64,000 bases of DNA from Gnetum montanum. Taxonomy: Eukaryota; Streptophyta; Gnetopsida; Gnetales; Gnetaceae. The DNA lies in NCBI GenBank assembly GCA_015680685.1, contig MNCI01017890.1, positions 329,416-393,415 of the forward strand. Direction: 5' to 3'. The notes beneath the pieces were generated by a model. The model saw nothing but the letters and a program-made list of their open reading frames with translations. It was not told the origin of the DNA and made no database searches. Positions 12,176-25,595 of the stretch are shown here, one piece after another. The translations under genes and the position numbers were made by a program. The stretch's first letter is position 1. The number at the start of each line of letters is the position of its first letter.

Positions 12176-12999
12176 AATCCTCCTCCACTAAATAAGAGTA
12201 ATGTTTGACTAGAGCTTACAGATCAGTCAATCACTATTCCACTTTGGCAAGTGAAACATGTTATCACCATTATAAGTGGATGGTACTATCCTATTGATTT
12301 TCTTGTCATACATGTAAGGAAAAGCCAAGGAGAATTTCCTTTCATTATTGAAAGAGCATGGATTAGCACTGTTGATGCTAGGCTAAGGGTCAAACAATTA
12401 TCTTTGGAAATTTTCAAGGAAGATGAAACTAGAATTATACAGAGACATTAGGCTCCAAGTATCACATACAGCTTTAATGGATGCAATTATGTGTAGAAAA
12501 TATGGGCCATAAAACATGAAGCCAATATAGCATGCAATCGATGTATAGAAGATGTGTGTGCGCAATAGTATTTGTATGCAATAGCCACAAAATAAGAAAG
12601 CATCATATGACTAAATACTAAAAAAGAAACAGAGTCTAATATGTTTAGGGAACCATTAAATAAAATTATCAATGCCTATATTGAAGAAATTGACAAGTTA
12701 GAATAGTTTAAAAGGAAACATTTCTATGTATAATCATATTAAGGAGAAGACATTGAATGGGGATAGTTAGAGATCCAAGACAAGTATGAACTAGAACCTT
12801 TATAACTGAAAGTCCTACCGAATGTACTAGAATATGCCTTTATGAACAACAAGAAACTAGTAATTATTAATGTCAATTTTGATACATAGAAAAAAGGAAA
12901 GATTATTGGAAATGGTAAATAAATGACCAACAACATTTGCATGGTCCTACAATAAAATAACAATTATATATCCATGCACATGCCAACACCAAATCTATA

Positions 13000-14290
13000 T
13001 AGATCCAATTATCAAATCTCATTACCAACCACAAAGAAGACTAAATCCTAGACTCAAAGAAGTGGTCAAACAAGAATTGGAAAAACTCTTAAAAGAAGGA
13101 TTCAATTATCCAATAGCAGATAGTGAATGGACCAATCCCTTAGTCATTGTCCCAAAGAAAGGTTGCAAGTGGAGGATCTGCATCTACTTTGGGTTGTTGA
13201 ATTTAGCAATATTCAAGGATTAGTTTCCCTTATCATTTTTTGACCAAGTCCTTAATGCTATTTTAGGACATTTGTACTACAATTTCCTTGATGGATATAG
13301 CAGGCATAACCAAATTTGCATTGTACTAGAAGATCAAGAGAAGACAACATTAACCAATCCATGGGGGATGTTTGACTATAAGAAAATGTCTTTCAACTTT
13401 TGTAATGCTTCTAATATCTTCCAAGGACTTGTATTGAGTATTTTCTAAAAATAGATTAACAATGGAGTGGAGGTATTCATGGATGACTTTTCCACATATA
13501 GGCTAGACTTTAAACAAGACTTGGACTAATTAAAGAAAGTTTTGAAAAGATGTGTTGAAACAAAGCTAAATCTTAATTGGTTGAAATCCATTTAATGATC
13601 CAAGATAGTATTGATTTGGGACATAAAATATCTCAAAAAAGAATAGATATAGATCCTGACAAGATAAGAGTTATTCAAAATATCACCTAGTGGCCACAAA
13701 CTATTAAGGATATTAGATCATTTTTTGTTCATATAAGATATTACAAAAGGTTTGTTGAGAATTTTTCAAGGATAGCAAAGATGATATTAGAACTTACAAA
13801 GAAAGATACACCATTCCAATGGATAGAATAGTGTGAGAAGGCATTTGAGACATTAAAATAGAAGCTAATTGAAATACTAATCCTTCAAGATTCATATTGG
13901 TCTAATCCCTTTCACATTATGATAAATGCTTCAAACTATGCACTAGAAGTAGTACTCACTCAACTTGATGATCAGAAAAGACTATATTACATACACTGCA
14001 CCAGTCAAAGCATCACCAAAGCACAACTTAATTACAGTACTACAGGAAAGAAGCCTATGGCTATAGTGTATGTACTAGAAAATTTTAGACATTATGTGCT
14101 CAAATATTCAAGTTATGTCCACACAAATCATAGTGCCATTAGATTTCTAATGAATAAACCAATGATCAGTACAAGGATGATATAATGGCTTCTAATATTA
14201 TAAGAGTTTAACATCACTATGATAGATAAGAAGGGAATTGAAAATTTTGTAGCTAATAATCTATTAAGACTAAAATGGAAAGCATAATAA
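13000..14290 (+). pseudogene. Reverse transcriptase/RNase H of D pol (Athila type)
   Basis: From about 13020 the frame reads HYQPQRRLNPRLKEVVKQEL, then TNPLVIVPKKG and WRICIYF. The catalytic box VEVFMDDFSTY (FMDD at 13476-13487) has the MDDFS form characteristic of Athila. 'LGHKIS' and 'IRSFFVHIRYYKRFVENFS' follow. RNase H starts near 13900 (MINASNYALEVVLTQ) and includes 'YYIHCTSQSITKAQLNY', 'FRHYVLKY', 'VHTNHSA' and, at about 14250, 'NFVANNLLRLK' (normally VADxLSRL). RT copies the element RNA; RNase H degrades the template. It is inactivated by many in-frame stops and a few frameshifts. The 12176-13000 linker has no clear domain. Confidence 0.88.
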
Positions 14291-14459
14291 TAGGATGAAC
14301 CATTATCATATTAGTTTCTCGAAGAAAATTTGTTTACAAAAACAACAATGGCTATAAACTCAATAGAAAAATCATGGATTACTAATTACCTAACTTACCT
14401 TACTACACAAGAGATCTTATTAAGTGGAATAAGAAACAAAAGAAATAATTCTTCTACTA

Positions 14460-15640
14460 AGTTAAATGGTATATGGAAATAAATGGGAATCTTTACAAGA
14501 TATGGAAGATGAACTACTAAGATGGTGTGTTGCAAAAGAGAGCCAACAAAGAACTCTACAAGATATGCATAAGGGACCATATGGTGGTCACTATGTAGGA
14601 CACAAAATAGCATTGAAGTTGATGATGGTAGGCTACTTATGGCCTATGATATAAAGGAATGTATATCAATTCACCTAATCTTATGAAAGATGTCAACATG
14701 ATGGAGGACTAATGGCTAGAAATGAAGGTCCACAACAATGGATACAACTATTGAAGCTATTCAATATATCGCAAATTGATTTCATGCTATCCATCACACC
14801 AATTTCTAATGGGAAATATTATATCATAGTAACAATTAATTATTATACCAAGTGGGAAGAAGCAACTGCATTTAAGGTTTTCATAGCCAAAATAGTAGCC
14901 AAGTTCTTTCAACAATACATGGTGAATAGATTCGGATTACCATATATGCTCATATCCTACAATGGGAATCATTTTATAGGAGCTACATTCAAAAAGCTAA
15001 TGCAAAAACTTGGGTTGAATCATAAGTTAACTACACCATACCACCCCAAGAGAATGGTCAAGCAAAAGTAACTAACCAAGAAATCATAAGAATATTAACC
15101 AAAATAGTTAGTTGATTCAGAAATGATTGTAGCATTAAGCTAAATGATACTATATGAGCATATAAATCCACATGGAAACTTCCAATAGGATACTTCTCCT
15201 ATGAACTATTTTGTGGAAAACTTCCTACACTAATAATCGAAGAAAAACTCCAAACCTTGGTCACTACTAGTGTACTTGACCTAGACTTAAACTTAGCTTA
15301 AAAGAAGCATCTCATGAATCTTAACCTTTTAGATGAAAATAGACTTGTAGCTTTGATGAGTAATGAGGTTCATAAGAAATACTCTAAATCTAGGCATGAC
15401 ACTTGAATAAGATAAGTATTAATCCAACTAGGTGATAAAGTCCTTTATTATAATTACAATGATGTGTCATAGAACGCTAAGTTTCAAACCTTATGGGAAG
15501 GACCCTATATCATCCATGAAACCTACCAAGTAGGCACCATGTAGATCTATCACCCAACTAGTCCACAAAAACTTATCTTCATTAATATTCAACAAGTCAA
15601 ATCATTCTATGAACATCCTAACTCCCCTATGGATTCTACC
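14460..15640 (+). pseudogene. Integrase of D pol
   Basis: The zinc-binding HHCC part is at about 14570-14700 (HKGPYGGHYVGHK, then GYLWPM and YERCQ). The core begins near 14775 with IDFMLSITPISNGKYYII and TKWEEATAF. The second catalytic Asp is lost: SYNGNHF stands where integrases have SDxGxxF. 'HKLTTPYHPK' follows at about 15026. The C-terminal part reaches about 15640 with 'GDKVLYY' and 'FQTLWEGPYIIHETYQVG'. Integrase would insert the cDNA. Stops and the missing Asp show that it is dead. Confidence 0.85.
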
Positions 15641-17841
15641 TTGTCTTTCAAATCATCTTTAATCCATTTCATCTTTCAATTAATCATTTTCAATAATAGT
15701 CATGGGGATATCTAGTTGGATACCTAGGAATTGAAGCTTTTTATTTTCTTACTAACTTTTTCCATTCTTTGATATCTTTTCTATTCTTTTATACTTTTCT
15801 CATTTCATAATAATTTTCTATTTTTTGATACCTTTTAAATTCTTTCTCCATTTTCTTGTACTTATCAGTTTTTCTATTCTTATCATTTTTCTATAATTTT
15901 TCATCATCTTTTTATTCATATTTTTGTTGGTTTTTCTAATAAATTGCAAGGAATAAAACAATATGTAGTCCCAATAATGAAAATGTTACCCTATATTATT
16001 AAATCATCAAAAGATTGATTCTATATACACTGAGACCACAACATCCATCCACTCAGTTCCAATAATAATAGGTTCTTATAGTGTCCATAATGATATTCTC
16101 TTCACAATAAAACTAAAATAAACTTGTAATCATTATTCATAGATAAAAGAGTGAAGAACCAAGTGGGAATGAAAATGGTGTGACATCAAGGGGATTTGTG
16201 TATTCTCTAAGACTATTACAAGTTTTATCCTCTTGTCACGGTTGTATTTTTTACTTAATTTATAACAAAAAGTGGAAGTGTGTATTCAATAAGTGCTACC
16301 TTACCATGTCACTAGAAAGACATATTACCCATGTTGAAAGGTAGTCCTTTGGTAAGGTTGATACAATAAAATTATAATAAATGCATAGAATAAAGATTTT
16401 TAGGGATCCCATTGGAAAGATATGTTACCCATTCCTGAAGGTAAGAGGCTTCTTGGAAATCTAAAAAAATAAAAAGTGTGCTCCTAATAAACTACTTCCT
16501 TAAACTTCATTGCCAAGTGTTAATATTCCTTGCAATGGTGGTAGTCTTGTGGTTGTTAGTTTTGGGATGATGCAATGCAATGTCAATGGTAAGTGGTATG
16601 GACTTGATTTGGATCTTGGATTAAAAGGCTAATGATTATCTTAACCATATATATCACACAAGAATGCATTATGCCTATGGTAAGACACCTCACATTCCAA
16701 TTTTTGCAATCCTTTCTAATTCTATTCCACCTCACTATTATATATAATCATAAATCTATGATTTCATATAATATAGTGTTATTTTCTCATTCTAGTGATA
16801 CTAAAGTGTGTGTTTTGTGAGATAGGCATGTTTTACATTCAACTCCTCCAGTGCCTATAGATACTTATAAGTGTGATTATACATGGGCATTAAGGGCAAA
16901 AGCCTACTTTGGGAAGAACACACTTGTATAAATATTATGCTTCATACCTAATGATCAATTCCACATCATCTTATGTCTTCAAGATACTTCAACCATCAAA
17001 TTTCACTTTCCTATATTCTCACAACTGATCATAATTTTGGCAATCCTTACTACCATCTCTTATACATCTCATTGACTTTCTTTACCAAAGATTCCTTCTT
17101 CATGATCTTTTATCACCAAAACCTCTTATTCTAAGCATCATCTATGATCAAGATTACTTTAGATCATCTCTACATATTCCAAACTATCCATTTAACCTAA
17201 TTTGTTCATCCAAAATTACATAAAAATCAATTTGTTTTAGTAATGATGTGGCATCTATGATGTCAACATTATAAAATTCAACATATATGCATAAGGAGTT
17301 AGGAAATTTTTCATTCTTCTGATTTCTAGCAAGGGGAGTTCATGCTATTTTTTCTAACCCTCTCATAAGCAAATTTCCAAATACCATAAATCTCTCACCA
17401 AATCTCTAAATTGCATAATTCTTGAACCTTTTTTATCATGGAGTGACCAACTTATTTATGGAGGAGGGTATTGTGCATATAAGAGTCAATTTAAGCCAAA
17501 TTTTTCTAATGCTTCGAAGAGCATATTAAATGTAAGAATAAGAATTATCAACTAAAATATTGATCAACTAATAAAATAAAAATCAATAAATCTAAACACA
17601 CATCCTAACTACTCATCTAAACACACATGAACAAACAAATTTAAAGGTCATAACAATCAAAGATCCAACTAATAAGAGTTTCTTTTTGATATTTTTCTAA
17701 CTTTGATATCATAATAAGAGCTATAAGAAATAATAAGGATAGGCTTGTGATTAATTTTCAAAACTTGTAAAGGATTATAAACCATTAGAAATCTATTTAA
17801 AAATCTTTGGACATACTCAAATGCATTCTTGATGATTGTAG
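15641..17841 (+). other. Untranslated spacer of element D
   Basis: About 2.2 kb between integrase and ORF2 with no coding signal. It has two copies of the conserved motif (16311-16345 and 16411-16445), and a block near 16028-16200 shared with E and A. I do not see the GATATC cluster that B and C carry at this place. Confidence 0.7.
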
Positions 17842-20588
17842 ATGGCTTCTAAAAGACCCATATCAGAAGGACCCTCATAGCATAGAGATATAATACCAAG
17901 AGATTAAGGCAAAGAACAAGCCAGAGAACAAACTCCACAAGCAAAGTAGGAGGCCTAATCCTTCAACATCCATTAACAAACACTATACACTAAACACTCT
18001 ATGTAGGTAGAGGTTGAAGGACCACCAACTCTAAAACAAGGATAGCACATCACACTATTAGTAGAATATCTCCAAGTAATCCAAGAAAAATCAGTTATTT
18101 CTATAGTGATTCTAGAATTGAATTTTAGATCATTCATGAAATTTGCACTTGAGAATGTCCAAACACAAATCCAAGCCTCTCCTCTATGGCCAACTCTTTC
18201 ATGTAATGGTGAAAGGTACTTAGAAGAAGTTTAGCAGTTTTGGAAAAATAAATAAGATGACGCCATCATAAAAATAGAAGGCATCTCTATGCCTTACTTC
18301 ATGGAAGCTATTATGAAGGAACTTAATATTTCCAATGTCAAAGAAAATATTGCATAAATCTCTTCTAGATCCAACATTAAGGTAAAGAAGCTATGTATAT
18401 GGCAAAGAGGATAAGGAATAGATTGAATTATCTACTAAGGAAAAGATATACTTTAAGATAGAAACTTTTCACATCTTTTACATCAAAATATTAAATAGAA
18501 TATTCACCTATCTTGTAAGAGGAAGTGCCATCCTTATGGGGAAATTCAATGTAAATCTAGCTTATTTATTATTCTTGGAAATTCAAAAAAGTTTTGAAGA
18601 AAAGAAGGTAGGGAAACTCACATTTCCATTCCCTTACCTTGTGAAAGACTATGTAAGCAAGCTAGAATTCTAGGGCATATAAATGATGTTTTGCATAAAG
18701 CAAAAAATGCATCATATGATGAGATGTCTAAGCCAATGCCAAAAACCTGTAGGCACTAAGAGAATAGTAGATTCAACATCCATATACAATATTCTATGAA
18801 CATGGTAAGAACAAGTAGGATCCAATGGATAAATGTCAACCAATGATAGACCTAAACAAACTACTCAACCAACACAACATGACTATAGACGTTCTATGGA
18901 CCACTTTTAGCATATTGCAGAAATCATTAGTTGGGAAACAAGCAAAGGTTCTGCATTATGTAGAGTAAGAGATAACTTCATAAGGTCTGTTGTATCAACA
19001 AGACTTACTGGTGGTCAAGTATCTTTATAGGCAAAAATGATGAATAGTGGTTATAGTAGATTTTTGGGAATGTTGCATCTTTCCAAGTTATGTTGGAAAC
19101 TAGAAAAGGAGCCAGAGTTATGGTGATGCAATATCAAGATGTAGAAAGAGCAATAGATGTGATCATAGACCACATTAAAGAATAATGTAATGTTTCCATT
19201 GTGTCACCAACAAACATCACTAGAGCTAAATATATAGAAATGATAGCTAGAACATCCATGACTCCAACAAAACATGAATATATCTTGGATCAACTACTAT
19301 AGATAGGCCAAGTTATGCAAAATCTCTTTGATATCCCCAATGATATCACTGTAGTTTAGTCGAATCTAATTGTAAAAAAGGACAAGCTAGTCATGTTTGA
19401 AACAAGATCCAAACATGTAGAAAATGAAGTGCAAAGATTGCAAGAAAAATTAGCAACGTTGAAAGAAGAAAAAAGAGACCTTGCATAGTATTTAGCACCA
19501 CACTAGCTAAATAAATTTAAAATTGTGCAGGTAACTTAGCTCATAGCCAAAAATATCTAGGTAGAGATAAAAAAGGAAAAAGTAATATGGAATGCATCTA
19601 TTGCAGAAGCCCAAACTTATGCACATGCCAATACCATAATTGCCTTGGAGCAGGAAAATAAAAGAATTGCTACTGATAACACAAGGTTGAAATATATATA
19701 GAAGAAAAAAAAATGTTCTCAAAGAAAGTATTCATTAGTTAAGAGAACAATTTGATAGAGTCAATTAAAATATGAACAAATTGACCAAAGAAAATAGAAC
19801 CTTATTGATGGAAGAAGTTCATGGCATTTGTAAAAAAATAGCAATAAAAAACATTGCATGGCAAAATAAGGCCAAGAAACATGAGAGGTTCAAGGAACAC
19901 TTTAGAGACTAAATGGGCATGTATAATAAAATTAATAAAAAATAAATCTAGATAGCTAAAGCCAAAATCAATTTCATCACTACAAAAATACCTAATTGGC
20001 AACCAATCCTACATAGACTCATCCATGTTCACCAAGCTGAAATTAAAAACAAGAACCTATTGGTCAAGGACTTGACAGAATACATGTGATTAGTAAACCT
20101 TTAGTATGCTAAGCTAGCCATGTTAATAGTAGGTAGACTAAGAAATGAACTAAAGTAGCAAGTGACCACAATATGCATCATGTATGAAAAAGAGTTTGAA
20201 AACACAAAAGATGCACAACATAAATTGTACATTACAAACTATGAACTCAAGGTCATCAAAGCTAGCTACTAGGAATTAACGGAATGTAGCAAAAAACCTA
20301 AATCATAGAATGACTAATTACCAAGAGCTAGGAAAGGTGGCCAAGGCATTTGAAGAAGAGAGAAGACAATTTTCAACCTAGTATATGAAGGCCAACAAAA
20401 TGTTTCCATAGATACCATGCCCATGGAAAGTACCAACACTAGCAAACATGGCTAAATTCACCTAAATGGTACATGATCCAAGATCATCGTAGGAGAAGCT
20501 TTGGGTGCTACTCAATTATTATTAATTTCATAAGCTCGATGATAAAGAAAAGAAGACAATGAAGGAGCCACCACCCCTAGGGACTTAA
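17842..20588 (+). pseudogene. ORF2 of element D (Athila env-position ORF)
   Basis: Starts at the ATG at 17842 (MASKRPISEGPS) and ends at TAA 20586-20588, after KKTMKEPPPLGT. The ending matches the ends of ORF2 in B and C (KGKAPMEEPxPxGTT). The N-terminal part has 'VILELNFRSFMKF' and 'ASPLWPTL', as in B and C; the second half is Lys/Glu-rich and coiled-coil-like, with 'LTKENRTLLMEEV' and 'HQAEIKNKNLLVKDLTEYM'. Its place after pol is where Athila elements have an env-like or unknown ORF. The N-terminal pattern resembles the domain called putative plant transposon protein. Function unknown. Many stops. Confidence 0.72.
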
Positions 20589-20792
20589 AAATTACATCAA
20601 TATTAATATTTTGTTTTTTTTTCTTATTAGTATTTTCATATGTGTCCATCATGCCATGCATGATAATTTTGTAAAGCACAACTAAAATCACAATGCAACA
20701 TTCAAAGTCAAGTAGTCATATATATAAGTAGTTATGTCAAGTCTAAATACATCTCAAAATTTTGTAAGGAACTCTCTCCTTCTTTTGTTTTA

Positions 20793-20827
20793 CCTTGAGG
20801 ATGAGTTTCCAATTAGTCGTGGGGGTA
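20793..20827 (+). other. Polypurine tract region of element D
   Basis: CCTTGAGGATGAGTTTCC, a short gap, then GTCGTGGGGGTA directly before the TGATAAAACC start of the 3' LTR. Confidence 0.85.
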
Positions 20828-21773
20828 TGATAAAACCTTTTTGTAATAGGCCATGATATGGTATCTATGACATTGTAGCCATACATACATCATTGTTGAT
20901 GTGATGTAGAGGGTCTCAGTCACTCCTAACATCATTGTTGATGTGATGTAGAGGGTCTCAGTCACTCCTATAAATACCAACACTTGGTTACATCAACAGA
21001 AAAACTTTCATTCAACCCATATTGAAATTCTTGCACTTTAATTTTGTAACTTAGACATAGTGATAGAGTAAATGCTTGTAGTGTGGTGGTAAACAATTTT
21101 ATAGAATATTTCTTCAAGTGGATTATACTTGGGCACAATTTATGAATAGAAATAAAGATCAAGATTATTTCTCACCATTGTAACATTACACCTAGTTCCT
21201 TTACTTTTACTTAGCCATTTTCCTTGCTTACTTAGTTTAATTCTTAATTCTTTAATATGTAGTTTAGTTCTTTACATTTCTAAAGTACTTTACTTTTTTC
21301 ATGTTCATTAGTAAGTTGGAATGAGTACAACTAGTTTTAAGAATTAAGTATAATCATTTGGTAATCCAATAGTGGTTTCACTTAATTACCTTAGTAGTAA
21401 ACTCACTTAGTAATTCCAATAATAGTTACATGAGCCCAAGATGTGTATAGCAAGCTAAGAATGGATGTTCATTGCCATAGGATAGAATAGATTTACATTT
21501 CAATTATCCTTTAGATTTAGATTTTGGTCTCATCCTTTCATTATGAATACACTTAGGATTAATATGAGCCTACAACATCATAATATCATATGCCTCACTA
21601 CGAGTTAAATCATAGAACTTGCACTTCACTAACCCAAATTGAAAAGACAACAATCACAAACCAACTATAAACAACTAGCATACTTGCATTGTCCATCCAT
21701 GGATTATGATATGGTCATCTGTTAATGTTTGAGACTTGTATGGTGAAATGTTGGAATATCTAGCCACTCATCA
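20828..21773 (+). repeat. 3' LTR of D, also 5' LTR of the tandem copy
   Basis: 946 bp, starting TGATAAAACC and ending ACTCATCA. The left side abuts a polypurine tract, as in a 3' LTR, and the right side abuts a PBS and gag start, as in a 5' LTR. A 42-bp tandem duplication occurs at 20887-20970, immediately upstream of the TATA box (CTATAAATA, 20968-20976). Confidence 0.88.
20887..20970 (+). repeat. 42-bp tandem duplication in U3
   Basis: Two identical copies starting ACATCATTGTTGATGTGATG and ending CACTCCTA. The 5' LTR at 2281 has a single copy, so it arose after the two LTRs separated. It lies in the U3 promoter-proximal position. Confidence 0.95.
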
Positions 21774-22521
21774 TTAGCATTGTTACCAAGAATTTGTCAA
21801 TGTTTTCTTAGTAGTTGATTTTATAGAGTTTATTTTATTAGAAATTATAAAGTTTATCTATCATACTTGAGTTAATTCTTTTAAACACACACATGCTTAA
21901 GAGCATCAAAAATATAATATGGCTTCTACACTTAAAGAAAAGTTACCACCTACCAAAGAAACTCATAATAGTTATGATAAAGGATATGATGAAGAAGATT
22001 GGAGTGAGCCCATGAAAATAAAAATTTCATATGCTCATACTGATCCATTCTATCTTGATTTCACATTTAGCTTTCACTAGGATGACTAACTAAGGTGGAA
22101 ATATTTGCAAGGTAACATTGTTTTGCCTCCTAAACACTGTGCACCAGCAATGTTGCAAGCAATCTTGATGAAGTTGAACCTTGGCCATGCTCAAAAAGGA
22201 TAAAATGTTAATAAATGCATGACTAGGTCATATCAATCTATCGAAGCATAAGTAAGAATGGATTTTGCCATGGAGATAAGATATTAGTGTAACAAAGGAA
22301 AGAAAGTACCTCACATAGTTTTCCTTGAAGAAATAAATGATGATACATTCATAATGAAAGAACTTCCCAAAACTCATGAATATCATTCATAGACATTGAT
22401 CATCCATGTATAAGAGCTTGTCAAAATACAATTGCATTAAGCTCTTGTGGAAACACTTAGGAGAGATATGAAAGACTTAAAACTTAGGCAAAGCTCAAGG
22501 CCTAAAGCTTTTGTAGAACCT
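21774..22521 (+). pseudogene. Second, truncated D internal start: PBS and gag N-terminal region
   Basis: A PBS-like TTAGCATTGTTACCAAGAA (21774-21792) is followed by an ATG at 21919. The frame is better kept than in the first copy: MASTLKEKLPPTKETHN, 'YDEEDWSEP', 'LPPKHCAPAMLQAILMKLN', 'VPHIVFLEEINDD', with scattered stops. The nucleotide alignment to 3190-3706 plus 9812-10040 is continuous and skips element A. Homology stops at about 22521, where an unrelated LTR fragment begins. Confidence 0.8.
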
Positions 22522-23295
22522 TGTCAAAACAACCAAATGTGTTAACACATATATGTTGATGCAATGTCTTTATTTGCCTATAACTATCTAAGCATCTGTT
22601 GCATATTTAACACCATTTGGTTAATAGTATAGCTAAACTCTTGCAGTTTTCTTCCATAATCTTTGCAAATAGTCAGTGAGTGCCTACAACATGGATTTGA
22701 GTTCATTGTATGGCATCTTATTTGAGTGGCATTGTACCTAGATACATTCCATAAATAGAAATAATATTGAGATTCAATCATATTCATTGTAGCACTTTAA
22801 CTTAGAATATATTTACTTTTAATACTATTTACTTTCTATCTACTTACTTAATATTTATATTTTCATGTATATTAATCTATTAATGGAATGAGCATGACCA
22901 ATTTCAAGCACAAACACATAGTTTCTTGGTAATCCTATTAATGTTATTTCTTGATTCATCTAGTAGCCTAACACTTGGTAATCCTAGTAATGGATACATG
23001 AGTTCAAGATGTGTACAACAAGTTGGAAATGAACACTTATTATTCTTAGGATAGTCTAGGATTTATCGTCTTGTTATTAGTTAGATTAATTAAATAATTA
23101 ATTTTCATATTTTTATGTAGCTTAGCCATAGCCACACAACATCAATAATCATATGCCTCACTTTAGAATAAACCATACATGATAAACACTTAGCAATCTA
23201 GATTCATACTAGTTCCATCCACAAGATTTAACTAGATTACTTGTGAATGCTTGTAATTTGTATGATTGGCTACAGGGCACACTTGCCACTCATCA
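22522..23295 (+). repeat. LTR fragment of the A/B/C family, opposite orientation
   Basis: It ends in CTTGCCACTCATCA, the reverse complement of the TGATGAGTGGCAAG start of the A, B and C LTRs. It shares 'cttggtaatcctagtaatgg'-type U5 text with them. The left end is truncated or unrecognised, with no TGATGAGT terminus and no matching target duplication. The sequence after it could be a very decayed PBS, so it may be a 5' LTR of a lost plus-strand element. Confidence 0.6.
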
Positions 23296-25301
23296 ATTAC
23301 TTGTTGAAAACTTCATCAAAACAATTACATTTTAATTTTAAATAGATTCTAGATGGTGTTTACAAATTTTCTATTTACATCCACACTTTCTAAAGGTCAA
23401 ATTTCATGATCCAAACCCATAACTTACTCATAAACTAAGACTTTATTAGTAGTTTTACCTTTCATACAATTTTACAATTTCTTTTAGTGTTAACTCTCCA
23501 TAGAAGGTAAACTTCATTTTTTATCAAAAATGCATATTGATCATTAGGAATGAAATACTAAATCTCTTTCCCTTATATTGATTCTCTTATTTGTTATTTA
23601 TATTTTTTCATTATAAGCATAATTTCCATACTTAGATTTTATTTTACATCACATGTAGTCAATTTCTATACTTATTTTTTATTTCCATCATTTAAACATG
23701 ATTAATTCTATTACTTAGACTTATTATTTCTCATCGATTCCCTAAGTTCATATTTGATTGTACTTTGTATCATGATCATTGACCTATTGAGGGTTATGTC
23801 AATTTAAAGATTATTTATGATCATGAGTTAAACATTTAGCATCTATGTTGTAGAGGTGCTCTTACAAGGTTAAAAAAGAATACTTTTGTAGAAACATGCT
23901 TAATCATAAATTGGGATGGGAGATCACAACTTAATCATGACTTGTGGGATACTAGATTTTCTTAAAATAGAGACTAAAAATATGAATTAATACTATAGGT
24001 TTGACCACAACCTCACCACAACCCATGAGAGGAGACAACAACTCATGGTCAATAGCAACAATCTCACCACAACTCATGGTTTCATAAAAAAATCCAAGAA
24101 GATCAGAAAATATCTCAAAATGACCTCTAAATAAATGGAAAATGACAAGGAATGTTGGGAACACCATAGTAATGACTTGGAAAACATAATCATGCCTTAC
24201 ATGTAGATAAAAGTAACAAATAGGTTGATAGTATGGAAAATGGTCCAAACCCTAGGTGAAACGTTCAAAAACTCATAAAATAATAATGACTCAAAATCTA
24301 ACAAAATGATCAAAACCTAATTAGATCTAGAACCAAATGAACATAATGACATTAAGATATGATTCAAATTTACAATACTTAATCCCCAAAAATTTAATAT
24401 GATAATTTCTTATAAAAAACTATTTTCTTAAAAATGAAGAAAATAATTAAATTTTATTGTAGAAAGAAATAGAGAATCAAACTTAGAAATTAGATGATTC
24501 TTTACATTTAAATTAAGATCCAACACCAATTGATTTTTTACACAAATACAAAAGAATTCAACAAAATTTAAATTATGTTAAAATCTATAAAACCTAAGAA
24601 TTGAAAAAAAAACATAAGAATATGTTAAGGTAACTCACCTAGAAAACAGAAGCGCAATCAATAAGTGATACATGAGCTTATTCATGCATTTTTATGTAAC
24701 CATGCACACAAACTAGAAAAACTCTATAAAATTGCCACAAGCCTTCAATCTAGTAGTACTTCCACATACAAGAAAATAGATGTCAAAATTCTAAAAGAAT
24801 AAATTCTATGATTTTTATGAAAAACTATTGAAAACTCACATGGAGCAATTCAAACTAATTTTTAAAAATGAAAATACAATTAAATAAATCTATTACAAAA
24901 TCTTGTACAACTTGTGTAACCTCCCACAAAGACAAGAAATTATGTTAGAAATATTTAAATTAAAACAACACATGCTCCAATTATTTTAGTTAATAAAAAT
25001 AATATCATGCTTACACAAAATCTACCCATGCCATCACATGTCTCATATGCCCATATTGTAGCCTTCATGAAATCCTACCAAACTCATCCACTATGGTAGT
25101 GCATACTAGCTAAAGAAATCTACAATTAAATAATGTAAGGAATTAAATATACATGTACATGAAACATAAATCTAGAAATCTAAACTAACTAATAAGTATG
25201 ACTTAATGAAATATCATAATATTGAAAGCATAAATAAGCACAAAGCAGATGATAGAAGTACGAACCTAGGCATCCAAAAATAGGGGTTTTTACAGCATAT
25301 A
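23296..25301. other. Unassigned AT-rich sequence
   Basis: About 2 kb with many stops in all frames. I see no domain, no LTR terminus and no RNA gene. The 98-codon open stretch at 23952-24248 (minus) has no recognisable feature. Probably old repeat DNA. Confidence 0.5.
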
Positions 25302-25595
25302 TTCCTTAGAGGTAATCTAGCACTACCATCATCATTAGGCCTAAATCCAATTGGAAGGGATGGCCAAGTCCCTTTCTATCTTGCTTTAACTGATATTTGT
25401 TACTTACCATTATCAAATCCATAACTTCATGCTAGTAGAACTTCTAAGTTACTAATATAATTACCTCAAGTAAAATCCTGAAAAGATCCTCCAAGAGATA
25501 TGATCATTGTTACAATAAGTCCATTAAGGGTATTACTTATACTATTTATAAATTCTTGTTATGGAATAACACCATTCAGAAATTGGGATGTGACA
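25302..25595 (-). repeat. Left LTR-like repeat of G
   Basis: Direct repeat partner of 30687-30989. Shared blocks include 'ataacttcatgctag', 'attcttgttatggaataacacc' and the end 'gggatgtgaca'. The outer boundary is approximate. Confidence 0.55.

Larger units (their letters stand above)
2281..21773 (+). mobile_element. Element D: full-length Athila-like Ty3/gypsy retrotransposon, interrupted by A
   Basis: Two related LTRs (2281-3189 and 20828-21773) bound a PBS, gag, protease, RT/RNase H, integrase, a ~2.2 kb spacer, ORF2 and a polypurine tract. Without the inserted element A it is about 13.4 kb. The Athila/Tat assignment rests on the PBS, which resembles the Asp-type TGGCGCCGTTGCC site with G-to-A decay, the RT box FMDDFS, and an extra ORF after pol. 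All ORFs carry stops and frameshifts, so it is dead. The flank next to the 5' LTR is TATAA; no matching target duplication can be read on the right because the 3' LTR runs into another internal region. Confidence 0.85.

Noticed and set aside
17842-20588. Retroviral-type envelope gene
   Set aside because: The position is env-like, but no signal peptide, membrane anchor or cleavage motif can be seen in any of the three copies.
22522-23295. Second solo LTR with target duplication
   Set aside because: The left terminus is missing and the flanks (AACCT and ATTAC) do not match, so only a fragment is claimed.
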